This document shows, one piece after another, positions 24,760 to 35,906 of a stretch of DNA of 64,000 bases. Where the stretch lies: the NCBI GenBank assembly GCA_027627225.1, contig CM051029.1, forward strand, positions 27,366,548 through 27,430,547, read 5' to 3'. This DNA is from Congeria kusceri. Its lineage: Eukaryota > Mollusca > Bivalvia > Myida > Dreissenidae. Each line of letters begins with the position of its first letter. The stretch's first letter is position 1. Under the pieces are notes generated by a model. The model searched no databases. It saw nothing but the letters and a program-made list of their open reading frames with translations, and was not told the origin of the DNA. Made by a program: the position numbers and the translations under genes.

Positions 24760-25007
24760 GAGGCATGTCATGGGAAAAGTGGTGTTAATGCATGTGCGTA
24801 AAGTGTCGTCAAGGATTAGCCTAGTCTGCACAGGCTAATCCAGGACGGCACTTTCCGCTTTTATGGTATTTTCTGTTTCTCTTCTAAACATATATCCACT
24901 GTAGGCGGAAAGTGCCATCCTGGATTTGCCTGTACGGACTGCACAGGCTAAACCGGGACGACACTTTACGCACATGCATTAAGTCCGGTTTTCCCACGAG
25001 GCGCCTC
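24760..25007. mobile_element. Palindromic TGGGAAAACCGG element, copy 3
   Basis: It begins GAGGCATGTCATGGGAAAA and ends TTTTCCCACGAGGCGCCTC, with the same nested fold-back arms (GGACGGCACTTTCCGC, GCGGAAAGTGCCATCC) as 3414-3682. The left arm has lost part of the CCGGACTTAATGC block. Confidence 0.87.
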
Positions 25008-25168
25008 TTTTATTTTTGTATTTGTGTGTGTATTACATATGAGTGGATCTAAACTCATACATTATGAATGTTCAGAAATACTTATATTAAACTATGCCAA
25101 ATTATTATTAAAGATATTTTACATTTCTGTACAGATAGGCCAAATAGGGTGAATTCAGGGGGTAACGG

Positions 25169-25341
25169 CAGGGCTTTTTTCAGAGGCTGGAATGGGGAAA
25201 ATTATCGCAACAAGGCGAACAAAAAATCCAGGGGTGAAGTCTATTTTGGGGGAAAACTGAATGATTTTGAAGAAAAAACAAATTTCGCTTGGGGATGACA
25301 CCTTTTTTCGGCACTTGTTATATAAGGAAAAAAAAGCCCTG
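25169..25341. mobile_element. CAGGGCT-TIR MITE, copy 2
   Basis: It runs from CAGGGCTTTTTTC to GAAAAAAAAGCCCTG, 173 bp. GTAAC lies just left (25162-25166, with two extra G before the element) and immediately right (25342-25346). Same family as 6351-6607. Confidence 0.65.
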
Positions 25342-25624
25342 GTAACAGAAATGAGCATGGCATAGCCCTATGTTATTTTGCGTTATATCTAAGGTTAAAC
25401 ATCCATCAGCCCTTTTCTTGTAAATCTAGCATAGATTAATGTGTTTGGTTAAGATTTAAAGTAAGATTTAAAGTGAGATTGATCATACTTTGGTATGATT
25501 ATAACCAGTACCCGGTATGTCTTTTAGCCAAATATTCTTAAACTAAGGTGACATATTATTTCCAGACAACCTATAAATTCACAAAAATTGTGCATTATTA
25601 ACAATCCTATCATTTCAGAAATAT

Positions 25625-26710
25625 TTGTCCATTATGTACCAACACGCTATCAATTCACAAATACAAGACTGTCACAATTATTTCCCACAACCCTATAAAT
25701 TCACTAATATTTGTCAATCACCCCATCAATTCACAAAAATCAGTCAATCACCACATCATTTCATTAATATTTGTCAATCACCCCATCAATTCACTAATAT
25801 TTGTCAATCACCCCATCAATTCACTAATATTTGTCAATCACCCCATCAATTCACTAATATTTGTCAATCACCCCATCAGTTCACTAATATTTGTCAATCA
25901 CCCTATGCATTCACAAGAATCAGTCAGTCACCACATCAATTCACTAATATTTGTCAATCACCCCATCAATTCACTAATATTTGTCAATCATCCCATCAAT
26001 TCACTAATATTTGTCAATCACCCTATGCATTCACAAGAATCAGTCAATCACCCCATCAATTCACTAATATTTGTCAATCACCCTATGCATTCACAAGTAT
26101 CAGTCAATCACCTCATCAATTCACAAGTATCAGTCAATCACCCCATCGATTCACAAGAATCAGTCAATCACCATATCAATTCACTAATATTTGTCAATCA
26201 CTCCATCAATTCACTACTATTTGTCAATCACCCTATGCATTCACAAGTATCTGTCAATCACCTCATCAATTCACTATACTGTATCAGTCAATCACCCTAT
26301 CCATTCAAAAGTATCAGTCAATCACCCCATCAATTCACAAGTATCAGGCAATTACCCTATTTAATCATAAATATCAGTCAATCACTCAATCAATTCACAA
26401 GTATCAGTCACTCACCCCATCAATTCATAAGCATCAGTCAATCACATTATCAAATCACAAGTATCAGTCAATCACCCCCATCAATTCATAAGCATCAGTC
26501 AATCACCTTATCAAATCACAAGTATCAGTCACTCGCCCCATCAATTCATAAGCATCAGTCAATCACCTTATCAAATCACAGGTATCAGTCAATCACCCTA
26601 TCAAATCACAAGTATCAGTCACTCACCCCATCAATTCATAACCATCAGTCAATCACCTTATCAAATCACAAGTATCAGTCACTCACCCCATCAATTCACA
26701 ATATTTCGCA
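25625..26710. repeat. 30-bp tandem array, about 36 units
   Basis: The unit is TCACTAATATTTGTCAATCA plus CCCCATCAAT, with variants TCACAAGTATCAGTCAATCA and ACAAGAATCAGTCA. Because 30 is divisible by three and the unit lacks stops in two frames, frames of 288 and 286 codons stay open and read as 10-residue repeats. Left-side units are of the ATTTGTC type and right-side units of the ATCAGTC type, so the array homogenises regionally. Confidence 0.93.
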
Positions 26711-27539
26711 ATATTTCCAGTCACAAATCACGAAGGCTACAACACAATTCAATATCATCCAATAACAATATTCACAATACATGACCCTTTTAAGATTCAG
26801 TTAGAAGATTTTTATGTAAAAACAAGCATCCCAATGCACAAACAAGAGAATACTTCACATAGTTCTCAAATAGCTTTATCTCCAAAGCACCAGTGTAAAT
26901 CACAGTTTACCTGTACTTCAAGCTACATAGATGTGTTGCACTCAGTGGATCATTTTTACTATCATTTAACTGGGGTAGGAAATGCTGTAAACTGTTGTAA
27001 ATATGTGGTGCTAAAAGTTTATATGAAAACCAATTGTCTTAAATCAAATTTTTTATTGTTTGCAGTAAAGGTGCTAAACTGCTTGGATTTTACAAGGGAA
27101 GAAATAAAGGATCTCAAACGAGTTGTCATGTAATACAAGTCCTGGACGAGTTTAATATTGTATTAAATGACAACGAATATCAAATATGTTTTATTATATG
27201 CTCAACCAGCATAAAATTGCAGGTTTACTCACTTCGTTACAGCTTCTGAAACAAATATTTTGACAAACAAATTACTACATCAGGAATGTCATCTTTGCGC
27301 TTAAAAATAGTTTTGAATATAATCGACAAAAATGTAAACATTTCCTCATATTTAATTGTGCAAATTCCAATATAAATGAACTAAACAAATGCAATCAAAT
27401 ATCAAACAAAACAAATAAAATAACAATTTCAACTAAAATGCCAACTGCAGCAATGCTGATGAGGTCATATGGAAGAGCACCTGCAATCATGACATATGTA
27501 AATAAGTGATGAGTCTAGCCAATGAAAATGCTCAATAGG
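26711..27539. other. PPP2R3 intron, no gene seen
   Basis: AT-rich sequence. A 99-codon plus-strand frame at 26834-27133 has no recognised domain, and it starts just after the repeat array. Confidence 0.45.
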
Positions 27540-27563
27540 TTATCTTACACATGTGTAAGATAA
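27540..27563. other. 24-bp perfect palindrome
   Basis: TTATCTTACACA is followed directly by TGTGTAAGATAA, its exact reverse complement. No flanking duplication is seen. It may be a protein-binding site or chance. Confidence 0.7.
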
Positions 27564-27599
27564 AAGTATTTGTCATGGGTGTTTTACACAGAAAACAAG

Positions 27600-28420
27600 A
27601 TATAGCAGGTGCAGTCAGGCGTACAAAGATTCCAGCTACCAGAGTGCAGAGTGAGCAACGTATCTCTAGAATCATGTTCTTCCAATTCAACTGAACCAAC
27701 TTCGATGGAAATCACCTGGTTGGTAATTTCAGGTCCTCTAAATTTTCCCAGTTTATGTCTTTGCTGCTCTGCTAGCTGTACATCTCTGAGTACAGAAATC
27801 AAAGGTGCCTGAGTAATGGACCTAGAAACTAAGCTCAAGGATTTTCACTTGCAACTCAACCAACTTCTTACCTTTTTGAAATTTCAATGCTCTAAACTTT
27901 CCCAGTTTACGTCTTTGCTGCTCTGCAGGTTAGTACAGCCAGGTGTACACAGAGCATGGGTACCAGAGTGTAGAGTGAGCAGCTATCTCCAGGATTTCTC
28001 TTCCAATTCAACTTGACAAACATTCCAGGATTTCCACTAAAAATCAGCTGTGTTATGTCTATGGCAATGACCAGATTGGAAATTTTAGGCTCTCTAAATT
28101 TCCCAGCTTAAAATCTTAGCTGCTCTGCTAGCTAATACAAGCAGATATACAAAGATTCGAGCGACTGAGTACCACAGCCAGCATCTAATCTCCAGGATAT
28201 TCTCTTCCAATTCAACTTTACCAACTTCCCAGGATTTCCCAGGATTTCGCTCCAAATCAGAGTAGTAAACATTTATGACAAAGACCAGATTGGAAATTTC
28301 AGACGCTCCAAAATTTCCCAGTTTACGTCTTTGCTGCTCCGCTAGGTAGTACAGCCAGGTGTACACAGATCTGGGTACCAGAGTGCCAAAGCCAGCATCT
28401 AATCTCCAAGATTCTCACTT
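27600..28420. repeat. Degenerate repeat, about four units
   Basis: TCTTTGCTGCTCTGCTAG recurs near 27756, 27908, 28107 and 28327. Each copy is accompanied by TCTAAATTTCCCAG, CTTCCAATTCAAC and CAG(G/C)TGTACA(C)AGA. Spacing is uneven (about 150-220 bp). Confidence 0.7.
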
Positions 28421-28757
28421 CCAATTCTTTAGCACTTATAATTGCTTGTAGGCCTAAGTAAATTGATTTTGTGCCAGCTTGTTGTCCACCAAAATCATGC
28501 TTTAACTTCAAAGATAGGATTTAATACATAGCATGAGATTATCCTGCTTAAAATCTAATCAAATGATTGAATCAATGCAAGGCCAAGATAAACAATAAGG
28601 TCCAAGTTTTACCAACCAAAATTGGCTAAGAAAATGTCAACAGTCAGGAATGTCACTCGTTTTTGTTTAGTTTTTTTTCAGCCATTGGCATTGGAGAAAT
28701 GGTGGCAAGGCTTATGGGTGGGGAAAAATCACACTCAAAAGCTTAACTGCAGTTGAA
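28421..28757. other. PPP2R3 intron, no gene seen
   Basis: Nothing recognised beyond AT-rich sequence leading into the next element. Confidence 0.45.
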
Positions 28758-30278
28758 AACAAGAGGGCGACTATGGCCCTAGGTCGCTCACCTGATATCT
28801 ATTTATGAAGTTTCATTAAAATATCTCAATAGGTTTTCAAGTTATTGAGCGAAAACTGTTTTTCTATTTTAAGTAACAGTGACCTTGACCTTGACCCCAC
28901 CCACCACATACGTAAAGCAAGGTATCGATATAAGGTATCTATGTATGAAGTTTCATTAAAATATCTCAATGCGTTCTTAAGTTATTGAGCTTAAACCATT
29001 TTTCTACTTTTAATAACAGTGACCTTGACCCTACCACCCCATAATAAAACCCCCAAGTGAGGTCTCGATATAAGATATGTGTAATCAGTTTCATTAAAAT
29101 ATCGCAATGCTTTCCTTATCAAGTTATTGAGCGGACACTGTTTATCTATTTTCAGTAAAGTGACCTTGACCCCACCCACCCCATATACAATCCGAAGCAA
29201 TGTGTTGATATAAGGTACTTATGTATTAAGTTTCATTAAAATATCTCAATGCGTTCTCAAGATATTGAGCGGAAACCGTTTTTCTATTTTTAGTAACAGT
29301 GACCTTGACCCCTCCCACCCCATATGCAATCCCATGCGAGGTGTCAATATAAGGTATACATGTATTAAGTTTCATTACAATATCTCAATGCGTTCTAAAG
29401 TTATTAAGCGGAAACCGTTTTTCTATATTTAGTAACAGTGACCTTGACCCCACCCATCCCATATGCAATCCCAATCGAGGTCTCGATATAATGTTTTAAC
29501 CAAATATGAAACCTCTGGGCCTTGTGGTTTCAGAGAAGAATTTTTTAATCATTTTGCCATTTACGTCTATATAAACCATGTGACCCTGGGGTGTGGCCGG
29601 TTTTGACCCCAGGGGCATCATTTGAACAATCTTTGTAGAGGACTACTAAACAATGTTACATACCCAATATTAAACCTCTGGGCCTTGCGGTTTCAGAGGA
29701 GATGATTTTTAAAGTCATTTTGCTATTAAAGTCTATATAAACCACGTGACCCCCGGGATGTGGCCAGTTTTGACCCCAGGGGCATCATTTGAACAAGCTT
29801 TGTAGAGGACCACTATACAATGTTACATACCAAATATGAAACCTCTGGGCATTGCGGTTTCAGAGAAGAAGATTTTTAAAGTAATTTTGCTATACAAGTC
29901 TTTATAAACCATGTGACCCCGGGGCGTGGCCAGTTTTGACCCCAGGGGCATAATTTGAACAATCTTTGTAGAGGACCACTAGAGGATGTCAGATATCAAA
30001 TATGACAGTTCCAAGCCTTGTGGTTTCAGAGAAGAAGATTTTTAAAGTTTTCAGTTTTTAATCTATTTTTAGCACTGGTGACCTACATATGCAACGGACC
30101 GAAACGATTTGAACAAATTTGAAAGAGGGTCACCCAAGGATCATTCCTGTGAAGTTTTGTGAAAATCTGCCAAGCGGTTTAGGAGGAGATTTTGATTATA
30201 TGAAATGATGACGCACGACAGACTAAAGGTGATCACAAAAGCTCACCATGAGCAAGTGGTGCTGAGGTGAGCTAAAAA
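28758..30278 (+). mobile_element. AACAAGAGGGC element with dual tandem core
   Basis: It begins AACAAGAGGGCGACTATGGC then CCTAGGTCGCTCACCTG. Five units of the near 140-bp monomer (GTGACCTTGACC..) follow. Then come about three units of a near 163-bp monomer (ACCTCTGGGCCTTG(T/C)GGTTT, GGCCAGTTTTGACCCCAGGG, TTTGTAGAGGACCACTA). It closes with ACGACAGACTAAAGGTGATC, the hairpin GCTCACCATGAGC..GTGCTGAGGTGAGC and CTAAAAA. The four long elements between 50.9 and 63.7 kb are the same family in the opposite orientation. Confidence 0.82.
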
Positions 30279-30910
30279 CAACAACAAAAAACCTTGGCTT
30301 TATTTATATCTCTGTACTGTACATTGCAAAAATCTTTCCGTCCGCAAGCTTATTTCACTTGTCCAAATAAAAATTCCAGGTGTTCCTAATATAATTATTA
30401 TTCTACCTCAGCACGCGGCTAGTGGTGCATAGATAAAGAAGGAAAATAACTGTGGGTTATTCTGCAACAAATAATGGGCGGAGCCTAATGTTTTGAAAAT
30501 AGTTCCGGAAATTCGAAGAAATTGTTCCGTAAAATGCACGTGCTTAAACACGCGATAGCAAATTGTGACAAACAAATCATTTTCTGCATTATGTACCCAT
30601 ATAAAACCACACTTGTACTACACATTTTATACTTAAGTTTACAAAAACGTTTACGTTTTGTTAATATGCTTTTTATTTGCGCTTTTTAGCATCATATTTT
30701 CACTGTATTATATAGATAAGTATGACGTCATTCGCTCAATGTTTATCTATAAAGCTGACATCATTTTGAATTGTTATGATTTATTGACGTCACTGAAACG
30801 CACGTGTGAATTCTCTTCTCGGAAAATGGGCGGAGTATAGATAAATATAGTTCTCATTCATAACCTTTAAAAATACGAATTTTATATAAGATCGTGTTAG
30901 AATCAAAATA
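30279..30910. other. PPP2R3 intron, no gene seen
   Basis: AT-rich sequence with several CACGTG-like and TGACGTCA-like words (for example ATTGACGTCACTG near 30783). No transcript evidence is visible. Confidence 0.45.
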
Positions 30911-31073
30911 ATTAACGGGTAACAGTTGGTTATTGCAGTAATAACCAACGGTTTGTCGTTCCGATGCTTATTATCAAACCATTCGGGCTACCGCCCTCGT
31001 GTTTTAATTCCTACGCATCGGAACTCCAAACCGTTGGTTATTACCGCAATAACCAACAGTTACCCGTCAATTA
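30911..31073. mobile_element. Fold-back MITE (ATTAACGGGTAAC termini)
   Basis: The left arm ATTAACGGGTAAC..GTTGGTTATTGCAGTAATAA..ACGGTTTG is mirrored by the right arm CAAACCGT..TTATTACCGCAATAACCAAC..GTTACCCGTCAATTAT. GTTGGTTATTGCAGTAATAA with CCAAC is itself palindromic. TCCGATGC and GCATCGGA bracket the centre. It is about 163 bp. Confidence 0.85.
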
Positions 31074-32553
31074 TTTCTTAAATAAAACACAATTTTATAT
31101 TGTTGTTACACTTTTTGTAACACAAAAGGACTATTGAAAAATAGTCTAAAAAATCACCTCTGTGGTTACATGATCCAAATCAATGAGGAAAACACTCTTG
31201 ATACAGACATTATTTTAATGACGTGCATAATGACCAAAAACATATCCAATGCAACTAAGGGGAATAACTCCAAAATGGTTCACCTTCTAGAGGCATGGGT
31301 TGTGTCTCTTGACAATTGAAACTGCCATTGCGAATGTAATTAGTATTCCATATTCCAGATATTTGTTGAAACAAGGGAACCCTGATTCCATCTTTTTTCA
31401 AGCAAATGAATTGATATTTAGTAAGTGTGAACCACCTATGCAATGACACATTAGGAAACCCTCTATTCACATGTATACAACCTAATTTTTTATGAAGTAA
31501 CTATCTGTGCAACAAATTACGAATTATTTCAGGTGAAGTAGTTTTTGTAATACTAGAAAACTATAAAAATTCTGCTCTTTTGAATCTTCTTAGTCAGTTG
31601 AAAGTAACCTACTACTGTAAACTGCAGTAAAAAAATCGCCCGGGACATTTGACCGGGACACATTAATATTGTCAGTTTGTCAGAAAAAAAAAGAGTAATA
31701 ATAATAGTTTATCGTATCTAACCTAGGTCCTATTCCATTTCGTGGTCTATATAGTTATAGTTCAAACAATAAACACACAAAATATAGATGATAACATGTA
31801 TTTTTAATTATGACATCAAGGAAATTATACGAAACATGCAAATATAAACAGTGATTGTCAAATAAATAAATGCGTTTACAAGGGAGACTACTCCACCAGA
31901 CTTATACCTGGGCTACGTTCCACTATACACTGCGTCATTAACTGCATCAAATTTTGCGATGTGAACAATACGAATTTAAAGAAAGTAATGATTGTTTTTG
32001 CATCTTTAATTCTCGAAAAGTTCTCTATTTATTTTCATACTACCTTCAAACGTTTCCAAACTAATTATGTGATAACACCTATTCCATTTAAAATCAAAAT
32101 AACAACAAACACAGTTCCTTTCTTATTCCGAAACAATGCAACAATCAGCAGCAATTAGCAACCGCGGATATATGACCCCCATCCCACGAAAGTGTGACAA
32201 ACGATCAATAAATCGCTAATGGGGTACCATTACTGCTCCTCTTTGACACGCGGCTAGCGGGTTTAGTTGTCATAGGGACCGATAAAGGGATTAACGATCT
32301 GAAGTTAATTGTTGGCCCAATGTAAGTTTTATGGTACACTAACATCGATTTTTGTGATGGACTGGGACAAAATGCATGTCACCGGGACGCCGGGACAGAC
32401 CTTGCGAAACCGGGACAATCCCGGTGAGACCGGGACGTATGGCATGTATGAAAAAAAACTGCTAAATACCGTAACTTAATAATTCAAATGTATGTGCCTG
32501 AAAATTATGATACCTTTTCATTGTGTTATAACAAATGGGCTGCTACTGTGAAA
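31074..32553. other. PPP2R3 intron, no gene seen
   Basis: AT-rich sequence with clusters of CCGGGACA/ACCGGGAC at 31639-31670 and 32378-32436. These could be the two ends of a decayed element, but I could not fix termini. Confidence 0.45.
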
Positions 32554-34437
32554 AACAAGGATATCAGTAAAACTGATGGATGCTCTTTGTCAAGCAATAT
32601 AAATGCAATGAGAAGGGCAAAGATATTAAAATGACTAAATATCAATAGAAATGTGTACTATATTTCAGAAAATTTCACAGTCCCATAACTCTAAGAAAAA
32701 TCATTGAAGTGGAACATCCTGCTAATATGCACACCTCCTCTTGGCAATGAAGCTTCCCATGGAATTTCATTGAAATCTTGCCAGTAGTTGCAGAGAAATA
32801 AAATGGCAAAGACAAGAAATGTGCACTATATACTATAGGTCAGAAATTTTCAAAGTCCCATAACGCTGAGACAAATCATTGAAGCAGAACGTCCCGGTAG
32901 TATGCACACCTCCTCCTGGTAATGAAGCTTCCCATAAGTTCCGTTGAATTCCTGCAAGTAGTTGCTGAGAAATAGCACGGACAAGAAAGTCGAGAATTGT
33001 GCACAATATACTGATTTCAGAAATCTCCAAAGTCCCAGAACTCTGAGAAAAATCACTAAAGTGGAACGTCCTGGTAATATGCACACCTCTTGACAAGGAA
33101 GCTCCCCATGAAGTTTTGTTAAATTCTGGCCAGAAGTTGCTGAGAAATACTCCGGACAAGAAAGTCAAAATTTGTACACTAGATACTAATTTCAGAAATA
33201 TTCAAAGTCCCATAACTCTGAGAAAAATCATTAAAGCGGAACGTCCTGGTAAAATGCACACCTCCTCTTGATAATGAAGCTTCCCATGAAGTTTCGTTGA
33301 ATTCCGGCCAGAAGTTGCTGAGAAATACTCCGGAGAAGAAAGTCAAGAATTGTACACTAGATACTAATTTCAGAAATATTCAAAGTCCCATAACTCTGAG
33401 AAAAATCACTGAAGCGGAATGTCCTGGTAATATGCACACCTCCTCTTGGTAATGAAGCTTCCCATGAAGTTTCGTTGAATTCCGGCCAATAGTTGCTGAG
33501 AAATAATCCGGACAAGAAAGTAAATAATTTTGCACTATATACTAATTTCAGAAATATGCTAAGTCCTAAAACTCTGAGAAAAATCACTGAAGCGGAACGT
33601 CCTGGTAATCTTGGTATTCATGAAGCTTCCCACGAAGTTTTGTTGAATTCCGGCCAGAAGTTGCTGAGAAATACTCTGGAGAAGAAAGTCAAGAATTGTA
33701 CACTAGATACTAATTTCAGAAATATTCAAAGTCCCATAACTCTGAGAAAAATCACTGAAGCGGAATGTCCTGGTAATATGCACACCTCCTCTTGGTAATG
33801 AAGCTTCCCATGAAGTTTCGTTGAATTCCGGCCAATAGTTGCTGAGAAATAATCCGGACAAGAAAGTAAATAATTTTGCACTATATACTAATTTCAGAAA
33901 TATGCTAAGTCCTAAAACTCTGAGAAAAATCACTGAAGCGGAACGTCCTGGTAATCTTGGTATTCATGAAGCTTCCCACGAAGTTTCGTTGAATTCCGGC
34001 CAGAAGTTGCTGAGAAATACTCCGGAGAAGAAAGTCAAGAATTGTACACTAGATACTAATTTCAGAAATATTCAAAGTCCCATAACTCTGAGAAAAATCA
34101 CTGAAGCGGAATGTCCTGGTAATATGCACACCTCCTCTTGGTAATGAAGCTTCCCATGAAGTTTCGTTGAATTCCGGCCAATAGTTGCTGAGAAATAATC
34201 CGGACAAGAAAGTAAATAATTTTGCACTATATACTAATTTCAGAAATATGCTAAGTCCTAAAACTCTGAGAAAAATCACTGAAGCGGAACGTCCTGGTAA
34301 TCTTGGTATTCATGAAGCTTCCCACGAAGTTTCGTTGAATTCCGGCCAGTAGTTGCTGAGAAATACTCAGAAGGACGGACGGACGGACAAAGCGGCGACT
34401 ATATGCTCCCCCGAAATTATATTTTTCGGGGAGCATA
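32554..34437 (+). mobile_element. AACAAGG element with 173-bp tandem core
   Basis: It begins AACAAGG followed by the hairpin ATCAGTAAAACTGAT. The core is about ten units of near 173 bp with AAAGTCCCATAACTCTGAG, GCGGAACGTCCTGGTAATAT and AATTCCGGCCAGAAGTTGCT. From about 33350 to 34280 the units alternate as a 346-bp dimer repeated nearly perfectly. It ends GGACGGACGGACAAAGCGGC and a strong hairpin, TATGCTCCCCCGAAA (34402-34416) with TTTCGGGGAGCATA (34424-34437). The same family is inverted at 39469-40699. Confidence 0.85.
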
Positions 34438-35297
34438 ATAACAACAACAACAAACAGCTGAATTGCTGTATGAAAGCATGTCAGTTAAATACTTTTCGTC
34501 TTGAGATCGGGTAAGAGACAAAGTATCCAGCTAAAAATATCACAATAAAGCTAGTGATGTGGAGTCCAGGCGGAATGTCAACCTTTATGGGGGAAAATTT
34601 GGTATATTGGAATACAAAATCCTGGTGTAGAGTCAATTTTAAGGGGAAATTATAAGGTCCCAATTACACAAGGTAAATACAACATGGCTAGCATGTCAGA
34701 CTGTCAGTATAGATCTCGAACCAGGGGTTAAGATTTCAGAAACACTTTAGAGGCAGAAACTTCCCTACTCCCTCTTAGGTTTCACTTAAAAGCATATCCA
34801 TTAAATTTAAGCACTATCTGTACATAAAATGTGCCAAGCACAGGGAGAAAATCGACTGGAAAAAAAGACAGAATCACTGAGCAACAGATAAAAATACTTT
34901 CCAGCATTGAGTATTACACTACCATTTTTCAAATAATTGAGTAATGAGTGATACAAATTACAAACTAAGTAATACAATTGAGTTCTTGAAATTATGTTAC
35001 CCCATGAGAGTAATGATCTCTATTTTATTGTGTTCCATTATAAAAGCATGCATGAAAGATGGCAGATGGGATTGAAATACTACAAGATACACGACATATT
35101 TAGGTTGCAATTGAAGTTACTAATCTGCTTTTTTTGTTTGTTTTTAGTATTCGGTATATGATTCAAGTTTTGTCAATCATCAAATCTAACTTTATTGAGT
35201 ATTATAGGGTCTTTCAGAATGGGATATTTACGTAAATACTCATCTTATCTAATGCTCTGAAATCCCACCCTGAATGTTTGAATTCTGTGACACTTAC
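34438..35297. other. PPP2R3 intron next to the PR48/70-like exon
   Basis: AT-rich sequence with no further coding segment recognised. Confidence 0.5.
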
Positions 35298-35591
35298 CTT
35301 GGAATTTCCGTTTACACCACGGTGATTATTTTTTGTAGCGAGGGGTCGACGAGGACTTCTCGGACTAGGAAGTTTGCTGGAAGACAGGGGAGGTGACCCA
35401 GGTCGTAATCTTGGTGACTGGCCTTTGTTACTTCCCTTTGCACTTGAAACACCGGGATATGTAGAAGATAGGGGCTCTCCGTTCAACAGCTGCCGGAGAT
35501 TTTCTCGCAGCATATTCTGGGTTTCCAGTTGACTGATCCATCGTAAGAACAGTTCGTCAACTTTGTGTTTCAGTACAGGTTTTAATGCCAT
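35298..35591 (-). CDS. PPP2R3: PP2A B'' subunit, PR48/PR70-like alternative N-terminal exon
   Basis: The first coding exon of one isoform encodes 98 residues. Residues 3-16 (LKPVLKHKVDELFL) and the following R-W closely match the N terminus of vertebrate PPP2R3B, where VLQPVLKMKVDELFLCW opens the protein. A Ser/Pro/Arg-rich disordered linker follows. The donor AAG|GTAAGTG (35297-35291) leaves phase 0 and fits the shared exon at 1464. The ATG context is strong (A at -3, G at +4). A poly-T acceptor, TTTTTTTTTCAG, sits at 35677-35666 on this strand, so the exon probably runs 35665-35298 with 74 bases of 5' UTR and an upstream non-coding exon. The intron to the shared exon is about 33.8 kb. Confidence 0.9.
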
Positions 35592-35665
35592 GATGGGTAA
35601 GAATTAGATGAATTACTAGGATGAATTGTCAAGTCATTTCTTAGAGAGTGTTGGTGTGGTATACC
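35592..35665 (-). other. PPP2R3: Probable 5' UTR part of the PR48/70-like exon
   Basis: It lies between the poly-T/CAG acceptor and the ATG. It is non-coding on the minus strand. The extent is inferred from the acceptor. Confidence 0.55.
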
Positions 35666-35906
35666 CTGAAAAAAAAACGAAGTTAAGAAATTCAATATAA
35701 GACAAACTTTTTTTGAGTGGTTGGCACACTAGCTTCTCATGTAGGCTAGACAACTGTTGTTCAATTCCATGTCCTGACCAATATGAGTAAATGGTAAGTG
35801 GTCACTGAACAAAAAAACTCATGAACAAAAAGTCCACATGCACTGGGGTATCTGTAGTGTCTGGCTGTATCAACTTTCAAAAGACTCAATGTTGGGCTAG
35901 GTGACA

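Noticed and set aside
25625..26765. Two overlapping open frames of more than 280 codons
   Set aside because: They are translations of a 30-bp tandem array in two frames. No start context, splice signals or non-repeat domain supports a protein.
32833..34436. Sets of identical short frames on both strands
   Set aside because: They come from the 173-bp and 346-bp tandem units, not from a gene family.
34401..34440. Strong GC-rich hairpin as a transcription terminator
   Set aside because: The same hairpin recurs at the end of an inverted element copy, so it is an element terminus. Rho-independent terminators are not expected in animal nuclear DNA.
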